A stretch of 64,000 nt of DNA from Silene latifolia (Eukaryota; Streptophyta; Magnoliopsida; Caryophyllales; Caryophyllaceae). The position numbers and the translations under genes are program-made. The notes under the pieces are model-generated. The model was not told the DNA's origin and ran no database searches. It saw only the letters and a program-made list of their open reading frames with translations. The stretch covers positions 50,396,293 through 50,460,292 of the forward strand of contig NC_133528.1 of the NCBI RefSeq assembly GCF_048544455.1. The letters run 5' to 3'. Below are positions 1-10,498 of the stretch, piece by piece (the stretch's first letter is position 1; the number at the start of each line of letters is the position of its first letter).

Positions 1-1
1 A

Positions 2-975
2 GCTGGTTCTTTAGGCATTCCTGATGACAGGCTCTCTGACATGTCAATGAATGTTGACATGGATGCTTTGTCTGAGTTTTTTGTAGATCAACCGTCGCCG
101 GCTGTCGTTCTCTCTGAACGGCAATTGGAGAAGCGGCCTGTGCAGACGGGCAATCAAAATGTCACCGTCGACTCCTCATCCTCGAAGGTTTCCCCGCTCG
201 GTTGCGGCGGAGGGTGCAAGGTTGTCCAAGAGGTGGCGAAGTGGGTGACATAGCCGCGCTCACATTATGGAGCAAGAAAAGCTCATGGCTGAGGCAGCTC
301 CTGCGCTCAAACGGCTTAGGCTTGAGCTTGCTGCTTCTAAGCAAGAGGCTGAGAAGGCGAAGAAGGACTTCGTCGCCACCATGGAGAACCTCCTCACTCA
401 GCGAAAGCTTAAGGAGGAAGCTGAGAAGCGGGTCCTAGCCGAGAGAGCCAAGGTTGAGGCTGCGTTGGCTGACGCCGCTAAGCTGCGGGAGGAGAGAGAG
501 AAGCTTCAGGGCGGTTACGATGCTATGGTTGAGCAGAGGGAAAAATGGAAGTCCCTGCATCTGACCGAGGCGAAGGAGCACATGAACACAAAGGCCATCC
601 TTGCTCAGAGGGAGAAGGACATTGAGACGCTCCAACCGTCATCATCACGACATGTGTGCCCGATCACGGGACCGGGCTGAGGATGCTACCAGGGATGTAA
701 TTAAAGAGCTCTTTCCTGAAGGCTCCTTCCCGTGGCAAAATTTTGACCAGCTTCTTGATGAGAAGGCGGATGCTGCGGAGGCAAAGGCCGCGGAGAAGGC
801 AAAGGCGGCGAAGGCTGCTGAGGAGGCTAAGGCCAAAGCGGCCCATGCTGAAAAGGTGAAGGCGGCCAGGGAGGAAGCTGAGAGGGCAAAGGCAGGTGAA
901 GCTGCCAAGTCGGCTTCTGGGTCGCCCACTGATGGTGATGCTTCTACTGCCGGCGGCGAGCAGAAGCAAGCATAG
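2..975 (+). pseudogene. Antisense ORF (aORF) of the Tat-like element, C-terminal coiled-coil part
   Basis: Opposite in direction to gag-pol of the same element. The frame is open from the window edge, shifts near 200-265, runs as a long heptad-like stretch rich in Glu, Lys, Ala and Leu (267-635), shifts again near 635-650 and ends in an Ala/Lys/Glu-rich tail (to 975) with repeated AEKAKAAK-type units, typical of a coiled coil. The N-terminal part lies outside the window; a relative of that part is at 9100-9816. Such aORFs are known from Tat-lineage elements and their function is unknown. A poly(A) signal follows at 1202. The two shifts could be mutations or sequence errors. Confidence 0.7.
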
Positions 976-1201
976 GGAGACGGGCGGTCGTCACGGATTC
1001 ACCGGCCCTTCGACCGCCTTCACTGTTCGGGGGCCAACTATTGAGCCTTTCCTCCCTGCCATCCTTTTGGCGCTTCAAGTCTTATGTCTGTAACCTTTTG
1101 TTGTACTTTTTGTTTTTGTTAAACTTTTGGTAGGTTGTGTTTAGGCTATCCCTATGGGGACGGCCGTCGACTTTGTTTTGCCTCATCCTGTAAACATTTT
1201 T

Positions 1202-1207
1202 AATAAA
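1202..1207 (+). terminator. Poly(A) signal AATAAA downstream of the aORF
   Basis: AATAAA lies about 230 bp after the aORF stop, in T-rich DNA. This is consistent with the antisense ORF having its own transcription unit that ends before the pol region. Confidence 0.45.
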
Positions 1208-1264
1208 GTTTGTTTATTTTGCCTCCATTAAGTTGTCTTCTTACGTTTCAACATATTGAGTGCT

Positions 1265-1815
1265 TTTTCGTTTTTACTTCCGGCTTGGCCGAGGCAGTTA
1301 GAAGGCGCATCTCAATTGTACTTAAACGTTTAAACATGTTGGCATGTCGGTCGCTTTCTCCACCACCCCCGGTCTTAGCCGAGGCAGTCAGATTTGCGCT
1401 TCCCAACCGCCGTTGTGAACATGTTAGCGTATCGCTCGTTGTGTCCCCGTCGCCCCCGGCTTTGGCCGAGGTAAAACGAGGTTACGGCTCGACAGCATTC
1501 GTATCTGTAGACATATTGATCGCTTCCTCTACCGGGCCTTCGGTTGGCCGAGGCGGCTAGATTTGCGTCTCAACTGTACTTATACATTCCTATTAGCGTA
1601 TCGGTCGTTGTGTCCCCGTCACTCCCGGTTTTGACCGGGGCAATCGAGGTTACGGCTCGACAGCGTTCGTATCTGTAGACATATTGATCGCTTCCTCTGC
1701 CGGGCCTTCGGTTGGCCGAGGCGGCTAGATTTGCGTCTCAACTGTACTTATACGTTCCTAAGCATGTTGGTCGCTTTCGCGAGTATCAACTGCATTTGGC
1801 GTGACTGCCCGGCTT
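1265..1815. repeat. Tandem repeat, unit about 168 bp, between aORF and pol
   Basis: Two long copies repeat at a spacing of 168 bp: the words gaggttacggctcgacagc (1478 and 1646) and atctgtagacatattgatcg (1503 and 1671) recur with very few changes. More degenerate parts extend the array on both sides, each with a GGCYTTGGCCGAGGC-like core. Retand of Silene was described as carrying an amplified tandem repeat in its 3' untranslated region, and this array sits in the equivalent place. Confidence 0.75.
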
Positions 1816-1941
1816 TGGCCGTGGCGTCTACTCTGGCATGACTATGGAGGGGACAAGTATTTTGATGGAAAATTTGGATCATTCTTCATAAGGTATAATC
1901 AAGCGTTGGGGTGCCCACAACGGTCTCGGACACCTCCGCCG

Positions 1942-3771
1942 CTATACAAAGTATTTCCTTAAGTTGTACGTGTTCCAGTGGCTCATTAAAGGAACATCCA
2001 CCATGTCTGTCAACCGGTATGTCCCCGGCCTCATTTCTTCAACCACTTTGTAGGGTCCTTCCCAGTTGGCCGTCATTTTACCATGGACGTTTCCTTTGTT
2101 TGTGGCGGCCGACTTTCTTAGGACTAGATCTCCTACTCTTAAGTCCCTTTTGTGGACCCTTCGGTTGTATGCTCTTCTCATCCGGTTTTGATATACTGCC
2201 AAGTTGAGCCGTGCCGTGTCTCGACTCTCTTCGACCAGGTCTAGGGAGGCTCTTAGGCCTTCCCCGTTTTAGACTGGGTCAAAAGTTTGCGTTCTGAATG
2301 TCGGCACCGTTGCTTCAATTGGCAGCACGGCCTCAGACCCATAGACTAGGTGGAATGGACTGTACCCCGTTGCTTCTTTCTCCGTGGTTCGAAGTGACCA
2401 CAGGACGCCGGGTAGTTCATCATCCCACCTTCCCTTTAGGTCTTCAACCTTCTTTTTTAGCCCGTTCAGGATTGTTTTATTGGCTGCCTCCGCCTGCCCG
2501 TTGCTCTGAGGGTGGCAGACGGAGGAGTATGCAAATTTGATTCCAAGCTCCTCCAACCAATTCATTACCATGTCGCTCCAAAACTCTCGGCCGTGGTCAA
2601 ATACAATGACTTGGGGCAACCCAAATCGAGTTATAACGTTCTCCCAAATCACTTTTCTTACGGCCGCCGTGGTCTTGGCAGGTACCGCGACAGCTTCGAC
2701 CCATTTGGTGAAGTAGTCAACGGCGACAATCAGGTACTTTCTTCCTCCGGAGGCCGTCGGAAATGGCCCTAATAAATCCATCCCCCACTGTGCAAAAGGA
2801 AGGGGACTGAGCACCGGTTGCGGGTCTCGGGAAGGTGCATGTATCACCGGAGCATGCATCTGACAATTCTTGCACTTCTTGGTCTTTGCTCTGGAATCCT
2901 CAAGCATGGTAGGCCAGAAGTAGCCGGCTCGGAGAGCTTTGTGGGCTAGCGTTCTTGCCCCCATGTGATGTCCACAGATGCCTTCGTGAATCTCTGTCAG
3001 TATGAGTTCCGCATCGGCTGGGCCGACACACTTCAAGAGTGGTCTTATTACCGACCTTCTGTACAATTCCCCTTCGAACACTGAGTACCTTGCGGCGATC
3101 CTTCTTATCTTCTGCGAGAGACTGCGGTCCTCCGGCAACTCATTTGTAAGTTTGAATTTCATTATTGGAGTCATCCACGTCGTCTCGGTTTCGATGTCGC
3201 CTACCATGCCGACGGTCTCAGTGATGCTTTTAGCATTCCTGATATCCACCATCACGGTTCGACTGACATTCTTGATGCTTGAACTGGCAAGTCTTGAGAG
3301 AGCGTCGGCTCGGTTGTTCTCAGACCTGGGGATGCACTGTATCTGGAAATATTTTAATTTTGAGGTGTCGGCTTTTACCCTCTCCAAGTACCTTATCATC
3401 CCATCGTCTCGAGCCTCATACTCCCCTCTGATTTGGTTAGTCACTAAGAGTGAATCTGTCTTCAACACAATATGCTCCGCCCCGGCAGCTCTAGCTAACT
3501 CGACTCCAGTTATCACCGCCTCATATTCGGATTCGTTATTTGAGGCCGAGAAGGTAAATTTCAAGGCGTACTCAAACTCGTCCCCGTTAGGTCTGGTGAT
3601 AAGGATGTCGGCTCCTGAGCTGTTTGCCGTGGAGGACCCGTCGGTGTATACTTCCCACACACCGGGATTTGACTCTTCTTGATATGTGCACTCGGCCAGG
3701 AAGTCTGCAAGTGCTTGCCCCTTTATCGAAGGTCTCGGCTTGTACTGAATGCCGAAGCCGGATAGCTCCAC
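1942..3771 (-). pseudogene. Pol, C-terminal part: second RNase H plus integrase
   Basis: From residue 1 of the long frame starting at 3771: an RNase H with YTDGS (D44), E82, D106 and NRADALS (D156), the four acidic catalytic positions. Then an integrase zinc-binding region (H262, H268, C300, C303) and a DDE core: D332 in MDLLGP, D392 and E428, with 35 residues between the last two. An in-frame TAA at 2269-2271 cuts off the C-terminal integrase segment, which continues in the same frame to 1942 with the ANWEGPYKV and HWNTYNLRKY motifs typical of this group. The frame differs from that of the reverse transcriptase, so there is a shift near 3770-3800. Confidence 0.88.
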
Positions 3772-5162
3772 TGCCCATTTGATAAGTCTGCCGGATTTTT
3801 CGAATTTTTCAATGCTTTCTCCAATGGCTGGTCGGTTAAGACCGCCACGGGATGTGCGTCGAAGTAAGGTTTCAGTTTCCTTGCGGCAACGACGACGGCG
3901 AAGGCCGCTTTTTCGATCAGTGGATAATTTCTTTCGGCGGCCAGCAGCGTATGGCTGATAAAGTAAATTGGGTGTTGCTGCTTATCTTCTTCTCTGACAA
4001 TCACGGCACTGACCGTGGTCGAGGTAACTGCTAAATATAGATATAGCGTCTCCCCCAGCGTCGGCCTGGACAGGGTCGGGAGTTTTAGAAGGTGGGCTTT
4101 CAGTTGTTTGAAAGCCGTGCTCTGTTCCTCCCCCCAGCTGAAGTTTTTATTCCCTTTCAGCACTTGAAAGAACGGTGTGCTCTTGTCGGCCGACCGAGAG
4201 ATGAAGCGGGCAAGAGCCGCCATTCTCCCGGTCAGCGTCATAACCTCTTTTCGATTCCTCGGCTCCGGTAGGTCCAGTATTGCTTGGACTTTCTCCGGAT
4301 TGGCATCAATTCCCCTGGCGCTGACAAGTACGCCGAGGAACTTACCGACCCGGACACCGAAGTTGCATTTCTTTGGGTTGAGCTTCATTCTATATTTCCT
4401 TAGTAAACAAAATGTTTCGCTCAAGTCGGCCAAGTGCTCGCTGTCAGACTTGCTTTTTACAATAGCATCGTCGACGTAAGCCTCGATGTTTCGCCCTTTT
4501 TTATCTTGAAACACTTTGTCCACTAGCCTAGTGTAAGTTGCGCCTGCGTTATTCAAACCGAACGGCATCATTTTATACATGTATGTGCTGTGTATGGTGA
4601 TGAATGCGCACTTAGGCATGTCTTCTTCGGCCATGAATACCTGATGGTACCCCGAGAAGGCGTCTAGCAGGCTCAGCATAGTGTAGCCTGCCGTTGCGTC
4701 AATTAAACTATCTATTCGAGGCAAGGGATAGCAATCTTTAGGGCACGCTTTATTAAGATTTGTAAAATCAACACACATCCTCCACGCCCCTGATGACTTC
4801 TTTACCATTACAACATTTGCTAGCCACTCAGGGTAAGTACAAGGCATGATAAAGCCCGCCTCTAATAGTTTATCTACTTCGGCCTTGATGGCCTTATCCT
4901 TCTCGGCGGAGGAGTTCCTCATCTTCTGCTTGACAGGGCGAGCGGTGGAGAGTACGTTCAGCTTGTGAACGATCACCTCCCGGCTCACGCCTGGCATCTC
5001 GGCTGCTGAATATGCGAAGACATCTTTGTTCTTCCTCAGCAGGTCTAGGAGATCGGCTCTAAATTTTGGCTCCAGGCCGACACCGACAGTCACAGTGCGC
5101 CCTGGGTCAATTTCCACTTCCTCGGTCTCGGCTCCTTCGACCATGCCGACGTTGGTGTGCAT
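3723..5162 (-). pseudogene. Pol, central part: reverse transcriptase and first RNase H
   Basis: Ty3/gypsy reverse transcriptase. Visible motifs are LLDAFSGYH (catalytic D near residue 167), MPFGLNNAGATYTR (about 199-212) and the YVDD box (229-232, reading AYVDDAIVKSK). An RT-linked RNase H domain follows, with a YFISHTLLAAERNYP-type stretch. The frame is open for 479 codons, so this is the best-preserved part of the element. It is out of frame with the protease upstream and with the second RNase H downstream. Confidence 0.92.
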
Positions 5163-5177
5163 CGGATCACCCTCCTG

Positions 5178-5863
5178 CTATAAGGATGGGCTCTTTCCCT
5201 TCTCTGATTTCCTCGCCACTTTGAGGGATTGCATGTTGCACCCTCTGGCAGATACCTGGACATTGACGATTTCGTCTCTCTCGTCCTTTGAGACGAGCTT
5301 TTGTGCTTCCCCCCGGTCCGAGACATACATCAATGTCAGGGCCCGGATGGTCATCACAGCATCGGCCTCGCTCAAAGTGACCCGGCCTATCAGAACATTG
5401 TAGGCGGACGAACCATCAATAACCACGAACTCAGAAAAAACATTTTTAGCCGCGTCCGCTTGGCCGAACATCACCGACGGTCCCGATTGACCCAGGGGGG
5501 TACCGGCCGGCCCCGGAGAAGTCAGTACGGCGGGTTGGTGCGAGGGCTCGGGTCTTCAATCTTGGATCGAGATTGAGAAAGCATTCCCCGAACATGATGT
5601 TCGTGTAGGCGCCCGTGTCAATTAGGCACCTCTTGACCAAGTGGTTGGCTATGTCTAGGTGGACTACCGGCGGGTCATTTGTGCGGGGCAACGACTCCTT
5701 CGTAGTCCTTCTTTCCGATGGTTATATCGGGGACGGTGGAAGCGGGGATCGCTGTGGTGGGCACAAAGTTGATGGCTTGATAAAGCTCATTTAGGTGCCG
5801 TTTGTGCCCATTAGCTGACCCACCGTTCTCGTTTCCTCCGATGACAACCTGGATCACTCCCAT
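5178..5863 (-). pseudogene. Retropepsin-like aspartic protease region, frameshifted
   Basis: A linker with PDITIGKKDYEGV is followed by the active-site motif CLIDTGAYTNIMF (DTG at about 5611-5619), then a frameshift near 5450-5500 and the C-terminal half FVVIDGSSAYNVLIGRVTL. DTG and a hydrophobic-hydrophobic-G element are the hallmarks of LTR-element proteases. The pieces lie in three frames, so the domain is not continuous as read. Confidence 0.8.
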
Positions 5864-7400
5864 TCTCCGGAATGCGATTTTACGTTCGCCCCGTCGGAGC
5901 TTGTTTCGGGCCTCCGGCTACATACTTGCCGAGGGCCCCCTTTCGGATCGGCTCCTCGATGACGTTCCTCAAATGCCGACGGTTGTCGGTCTTATGGCCG
6001 GGTTGGCCGTGGTAGTCGCAGAAGCGCTAAGGTCGCCGTCCCCCTCGCCTTGGGGGCCTTGCCCATTTACGCCCTTCGTTCTTGCTTAGGGCAAAGATCT
6101 CGGCCGGTGATTTGACCAGGGGGGTGAGACCGCTGTACCGCTTCGGGGTGTATGGTCCCGAACTCCCCCCGGCGCCCGCCGAGTTCTGTTTCCTATTAAA
6201 TCTCTCAGGCCGTGACCTATTCATGTCACGGCGTCCTTCGTCCACGTTGTCCCGGCGGCTCCTCCTCTCTGGGTGCCCAGCTTCACTGTGGCCTACCCAG
6301 GTCTTGTGATAGTCTTCCACCTTGATGGCTCGGTCGGCCATCTTTCTGGCGGAGTCTAGGTTGAGGTCCTCGCACTTGATGAGCTCATTTTTGAACTCGC
6401 CTTTCGGCGGAGCCTTTCATCGGTGCGAAGGCCGCCGGTTCGGTGTTCGGCTCTCGGATCTGCGAACCTTAGCGTCGAATCTCTTGACGTAGCTCTGGAG
6501 GGACTCGTCCTCCCCCTGTCGGATAGTCAGGAGATCAGATGTCTCCACGGCCCTTCGCTTGTTGCAAGCATACTGGGCCAGGAAATTGTCTCTCAGGTCG
6601 GCATAACAGTATACCGAGCCATTAGGTAGCCCCTTGTACCAACTTTGTGCCATCCCATGCAGGGTTGTTGGGAAGACTCGGCACCACACCTCATCAGGTT
6701 GCTCCCATACTGACATGTAAGACTCGAAAGCCTCGGCGTGGTCGGTTGGGTCGCTATCCCCTTTGTATGATAGGGGCGGCAGCTTCAATTTGGTCGGCAC
6801 CGGAACTTCGAGGACATAGGTACTGAGGGGCTGTCTGACCACGTGTCGAATGACACGCGGCGATCGGCTCCTCGCACCCCTAGTCCGACTTCTCTCCCCG
6901 TGGCGGGAAGGGCTTCTTGTTGTCCGACTTTGGAGAGTCGGACTTCTTTCTTCATTTCTTCGGGGGTGGCCTCGTTGTTGTCGCGGCGACGCTGTCCTCC
7001 CGCGAGTGGGGGAAGGACTTCGGTCTGCCACTGGCACCACGGGCACCGCCGGCGTCCTTGCATGCCCATCTCCTTGTAGTACTCCGGTCAAGTTGTTCGG
7101 AGTCACTTTGTGGGCCCTGGTCATCAGTGGAGGCGCTTCCGTCACCGTCGTTGTGACAGGGGTGACCGGCGTACCACCCATCAGGTCCAGGAATAGCTTC
7201 AGTTTGGCTGCATCGACCACATGTCCCATGACAGTGACTTGGCCGGTGGGCAGCGGTATTTCTGGCTCTCTTGGCATCCCGTACTTCACCGGCTCAGTGA
7301 CTCGGCCGGTGGGGGACTGCCTGATCCCATAGTTAGGGAACGTGTCATCCTGGTAGAATTCAGTTTCATCAGTCACAATTATTTCTGGCTGTTTTGACAT
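5864..7400 (-). pseudogene. Gag, frameshifted, with an altered zinc knuckle
   Basis: The first ATG after the primer binding site is at 7398-7400. Residues about 1-195 are Ser/Arg/Pro-rich. A Retrotrans_gag-type region follows (CRVFPTTLHGMAQSWYKGLP, then YADLRDNFLAQYA). The frame breaks near 6420 and resumes at about 6341 in another frame; a further break and an in-frame stop lie near 6030. The nucleocapsid motif FCDYHGQPGHKTDN (about 5960-6025) should end in a cysteine for a CX2HX4HX4C-like knuckle, but the next residue is Arg. Confidence 0.8.
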
Positions 7401-7473
7401 CTTAGCTCTTTGAATGGTTTTTTTGGTTGTTTTTTTTTTTTGTAAGGTAGGTGACCAGCTTTTAGTATGAGTC

Positions 7474-7491
7474 CCCACAGACGACGCCAAT
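7474..7491 (-). other. Primer binding site of the Tat-like element
   Basis: Directly inside the LTR end, the minus strand reads ATTGGCGTCGTCTGTGGG. This is in the expected position for tRNA priming and is unlike the initiator-Met site (TGGTATCAGAGC) seen at 34174. I do not assign the tRNA with certainty. Confidence 0.7.
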
Positions 7492-8087
7492 TGTTCCGGG
7501 TGTAATTTCGGAGCAGTGTTATGACCACGTAAGCTTGTTGAATGATGACTTCACTTGACTCTTCCTTTCGCTCTTTCCTGTTTAAGATGAACAAACTGAG
7601 GGCTCGGCTTGGTACCGAGCGTACTCACTCCGACGCTCAAGTCAGTAAACTTAAAGAGATTAAGTTGTGTGTTACTTGGCAAAGTATATTGTAGAGAGAT
7701 AAGGGAGTTTATACCAGATTAATAGTGAGTTTTGGGATGAATTGTGGATTGTTCGCCCCTTTTCTCAATGAGGATTGAGGAGTATTTATAGACTTTCACC
7801 TTTTGTCACGTAGTGGCCAAGTGGCAGAGCAGGTGGAAAGACTGTTCTACCCTCGGCCGAAGGACTCATGGCAGGCCGGCAGGCCTGGTTGACTCCATGC
7901 CGAGGGGACTGGATATGAGTACGCGGATTTTGCCTCCCGGCTGGCTGGCTAGTTGCCTAGCCGAGACCCAAGTGACAGGCTGACAGGCTGCGTCGGTTAG
8001 GCTGTCTAATACGTTGACTTGCTGTGGATATCTTTGACCTTGCTCAATATGTTGACTCGGTCAGCGGGTGCAGAATATGCCCCATCA
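7492..8087 (-). repeat. 5' LTR of the Tat-like element (596 bp)
   Basis: On the minus strand it begins TGATGGGGCATATTCTGCAC and ends CACCCGGAACA, i.e. TG..CA. The same start and end sequences, in the opposite direction, bound the LTRs at 8471 and 10499. A TATA box (top strand 7783-7790, tatttata) lies where the U3 promoter is expected. Confidence 0.9.
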
Positions 8088-8470
8088 ACTATATATATTA
8101 ATTCCAGAAACCAAGGGACTTTCATGTAATTAAAGAAAGTTATACAAATTAATTATACTATATAGTTTTAAATCACGAGCACCGTATGATGGACCCGATT
8201 AGGGGATTTCAATGCAAATATTATATAATTTGGGTTAAAATTAAATTATATAGAAGTTTGGTAATTTTCCTAAACATTTGTAAGAGAATAAAACATGGTC
8301 AATTTCCTTAAAATAAAATAATTAATTAAGATGGTCAATTTCCTTAAAATAAAATAATTAATTAAGATGATTGATAATTTTCCTAAATATTTATAGAAGA
8401 CTAGAGGATGGTCAATTTTCTTAAAATAAAATAATTAATTAAGACAAACATGCACACTTATGGTATTAAT
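8088..8470. other. Spacer between two oppositely oriented LTRs
   Basis: 383 bp of AT-rich DNA with no gene. It contains the 36-bp repeats listed separately. It is probably the older genomic sequence into which both neighbouring elements inserted. Confidence 0.6.
8295..8443. repeat. Three copies of a 36-bp AT-rich repeat
   Basis: A unit starting atggtcaattt and ending ttaattaag lies at 8295-8330 and 8331-8366 (directly tandem, identical) and again at 8408-8443 with one or two changes, after a 41-bp degenerate spacer. Confidence 0.85.
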
Positions 8471-9053
8471 TGATGGGGCATATTCTGCACCGCTGACCGA
8501 GTCAACATATTGAGCAAGGTCAAAGATATCCACAAGCAAGTTAACGACTTAGACAGCCTAACCGACGCACCCGTCGGCCTGTCTCTTGGGTCTCGGCTGG
8601 GACAACTAGCCAGCCGGGGCACATATCCGCGAACTCATATCCAAGACCCCTCGGCAGCGAGTCAACAGGGCCCGCCGGCCTGCCATGGGTCCCTCGGCCG
8701 AGGGTAGATCAGTCTTTCCACCTGCTAGCCACTTGGCCACTACGTGACAAAAGGTGAAAGTCTATAAATACTCCTCAACCCTCATTGAGGAAAGGGATCC
8801 GAAAAATAACCTAAACACCTCATAATCTGGTAATATCTTCCTTATCTCTCTACAATGCATACTTCGCCAAGTAACACATAACTTAATCCTTTTAAGTTTA
8901 CTGACTTGAGCGTCGGAGTGAGTTCGCTCGGTACGAAGCCGAGCCCTCAGTTTGTTCATTGTTTCAGGAGACCGAAAGGAGGATTCAATCAAAGACGTCA
9001 TTCTACAAGCACGGGTGGTAACAAGTAACTGCTCTGGAATTACACCCGGAACA
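8471..9053 (+). repeat. Left LTR of the non-autonomous element (583 bp)
   Basis: Starts TGATGGGGCATATTCTGCAC and ends CACCCGGAACA. TATA box at 8763-8770 (tataaata). Nearly identical to the right LTR over most of its length, with a compact cluster of differences at about 8550-8630. Confidence 0.9.
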
Positions 9054-9099
9054 ATTGGATGATGACGGTGATGATGTTGGAAGGACTCGTCCTAATGAG

Positions 9100-9816
9100 G
9101 GGAGGCAGTACATCATGGATCACGGCGATGCCTGTAAGGTCTGCCCTGACCGTGCTTGGACCCATAAGTTCGCCAGTTGTTCCGGCGAAACACTTTTCGA
9201 GGGCCATTTCTACTTCGGCAGGGGATACAAAATTGTTATCCCTGAGGAGGGTCAGGCCGTCTGTTGCCCTCCCCCGGGTTGCACCGGCGTATACATCCGG
9301 CACCTGGAGTACGGGCTCCGGTTTCATTGAATGAATACGTTATAGCCATCATCGAGCCATGAACGTCGCCGTGGCCCAACCGCACCCGTTGGCCATTAGG
9401 ACTATAGTCGGCTTTGTGTGGCTCTGCCTCTTCAAGGGGAGGTCCGACGGTTAATTTATTCCGTCGGCTTCATCACCTTCGGCCGTCGTTTCCTGGTCGC
9501 GTTGGGTGGTATAGCGTGCGACGGAGCGGGTTACGTCTCCGTTGATAAGCTTTCCTCATGCAAGGACTGGAAAGAGCGGTGGGTGTACGTTGAGGTGTCT
9601 TGGGATGACTATCCATTGTCCCGTCCTTCCAAAGACCAAGTTAATTTGCGGTGCGAGAGTAAGGCAGAGCATGACAAATGGGTCACCCGGAGTAAGCTTA
9701 AGATGGACGCCAGCAAGGTCCCTCTTAATGCGGATGAGAAGCTGGCGATGAGGCTGTTTGAGGCGGAGAAGAATGGGGTGCCGAAGAGATGGATTCCCCC
9801 GACGCAGAGTTATTAG
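9100..9816 (+). pseudogene. aORF N-terminal domain remnant, in sense orientation
   Basis: In pieces over at least two frames the plus strand encodes YIRHLEYGLRF, then MNVAVAQPHPLAIRTIVGF, then an open frame to 9816 with CKDWKERWVYVEVSWDDYP and EKNGVPKRWIPPTQSY. These resemble the N-terminal region of plant retroelement proteins often annotated as putative plant transposon protein, which in relatives precedes a coiled coil like the one at 2-975. Here it runs with the LTRs, whereas in the Tat-like element the ORF runs against them. Function unknown; frameshifts indicate decay. Confidence 0.6.
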
Positions 9817-10020
9817 GTCCGGCATCAGCAGAAGACATGTTCACAACAAAAACTTAACAATTAAAAGATTGGAAAATTTGTTTGTTTACCTTGAAGAAAA
9901 GTGCTACGCCGAAGTAACGATTCTGAAAACTAGAGAGAAGTTTCGTCAAAGAGGGCTAGAAAGAAGAAAATGTTTGAGAAAATTAATTTGGAAGGCCAAA
10001 ATTCAGGGGCTAACTCTCCC

Positions 10021-10030
10021 ATTTATAGGG
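10021..10030 (-). promoter_or_regulatory. Antisense TATA box inside the non-autonomous element
   Basis: The minus strand reads CCCTATAAAT about 470 bp inside the right LTR. Downstream on the minus strand are a pyrimidine-rich leader-like stretch, a possible donor (AAG/GTAAAC near 9895) and an ATG at about 9831 followed by a short Ser/Ala/Pro-rich reading frame. This is where an antisense-ORF promoter would lie in a full Retand-like element. It points toward, and opposite to, the ORF remnant at 9100-9816. Confidence 0.45.
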
Positions 10031-10498
10031 CAAAGCCCACTCAATCCGACCAATCCGGGCAAAGCCCATGAAGCGTCAACCAATCAGCAACGAGACACAT
10101 GTCAAGCATGCAGCCATGGAATGTCAATCGACAAACAGTTACAAAGCTTCTTCAACACGCCCCTTGACAGAATGCCAATCAACGTATCTTCCTCAACATG
10201 CTCCTTGGTATCTACTTGCCCAACGGCCCGCTGACGAAACCAAGCTTGGCAGCACCGGCTGGGGCCAATCAAAAGCACACGACACTCGCAACCTCGGTCT
10301 CGGCCAGCGCCACTTTCTTTTCCACATCAGATGTCCATTACACATCCGTGTGGAGGGGGGATATGATACGGTACGGCTTAAGCAGAACCAAGCCGAGGTA
10401 GAAGAAGCCGGGGCAGAAATGTTTTTCCCACTTGCGCAGAATACGCTCAACACTCATCGAAGGTCCATACCACGGCATAGACTACGCTGGGGGCAAAT

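Larger units (their letters stand above)
1..8087 (-). mobile_element. Tat-lineage (Retand-like) Ty3/gypsy LTR retrotransposon, 3' LTR outside window
   Basis: Read on the minus strand, the order is 5' LTR (7492-8087), primer binding site, gag, protease, reverse transcriptase, RNase H, a second RNase H, integrase, a tandem-repeat region and an ORF in the opposite direction. Reverse transcriptase before integrase identifies Ty3/gypsy. A second RNase H after the usual one and an extra ORF between pol and the 3' LTR are known features of the Tat lineage (Retand, Ogre and relatives). The 3' LTR must lie before position 1. Several frameshifts and stops show that this copy cannot make the full polyprotein as written. 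The five bases outside the LTR are actat; the matching duplication cannot be checked here. Confidence 0.9.

Noticed and set aside
6843..7332. Plus-strand open frames opposite gag
   Set aside because: Shadows of the GC-rich, Arg/Ser-rich gag coding strand.
9040..9327. A minus-strand open frame of about 95 codons over the non-autonomous element
   Set aside because: The plus-strand reading YIRHLEYGLRF and later WKERWVYVEV fit the known protein family; the minus frame is a shadow.
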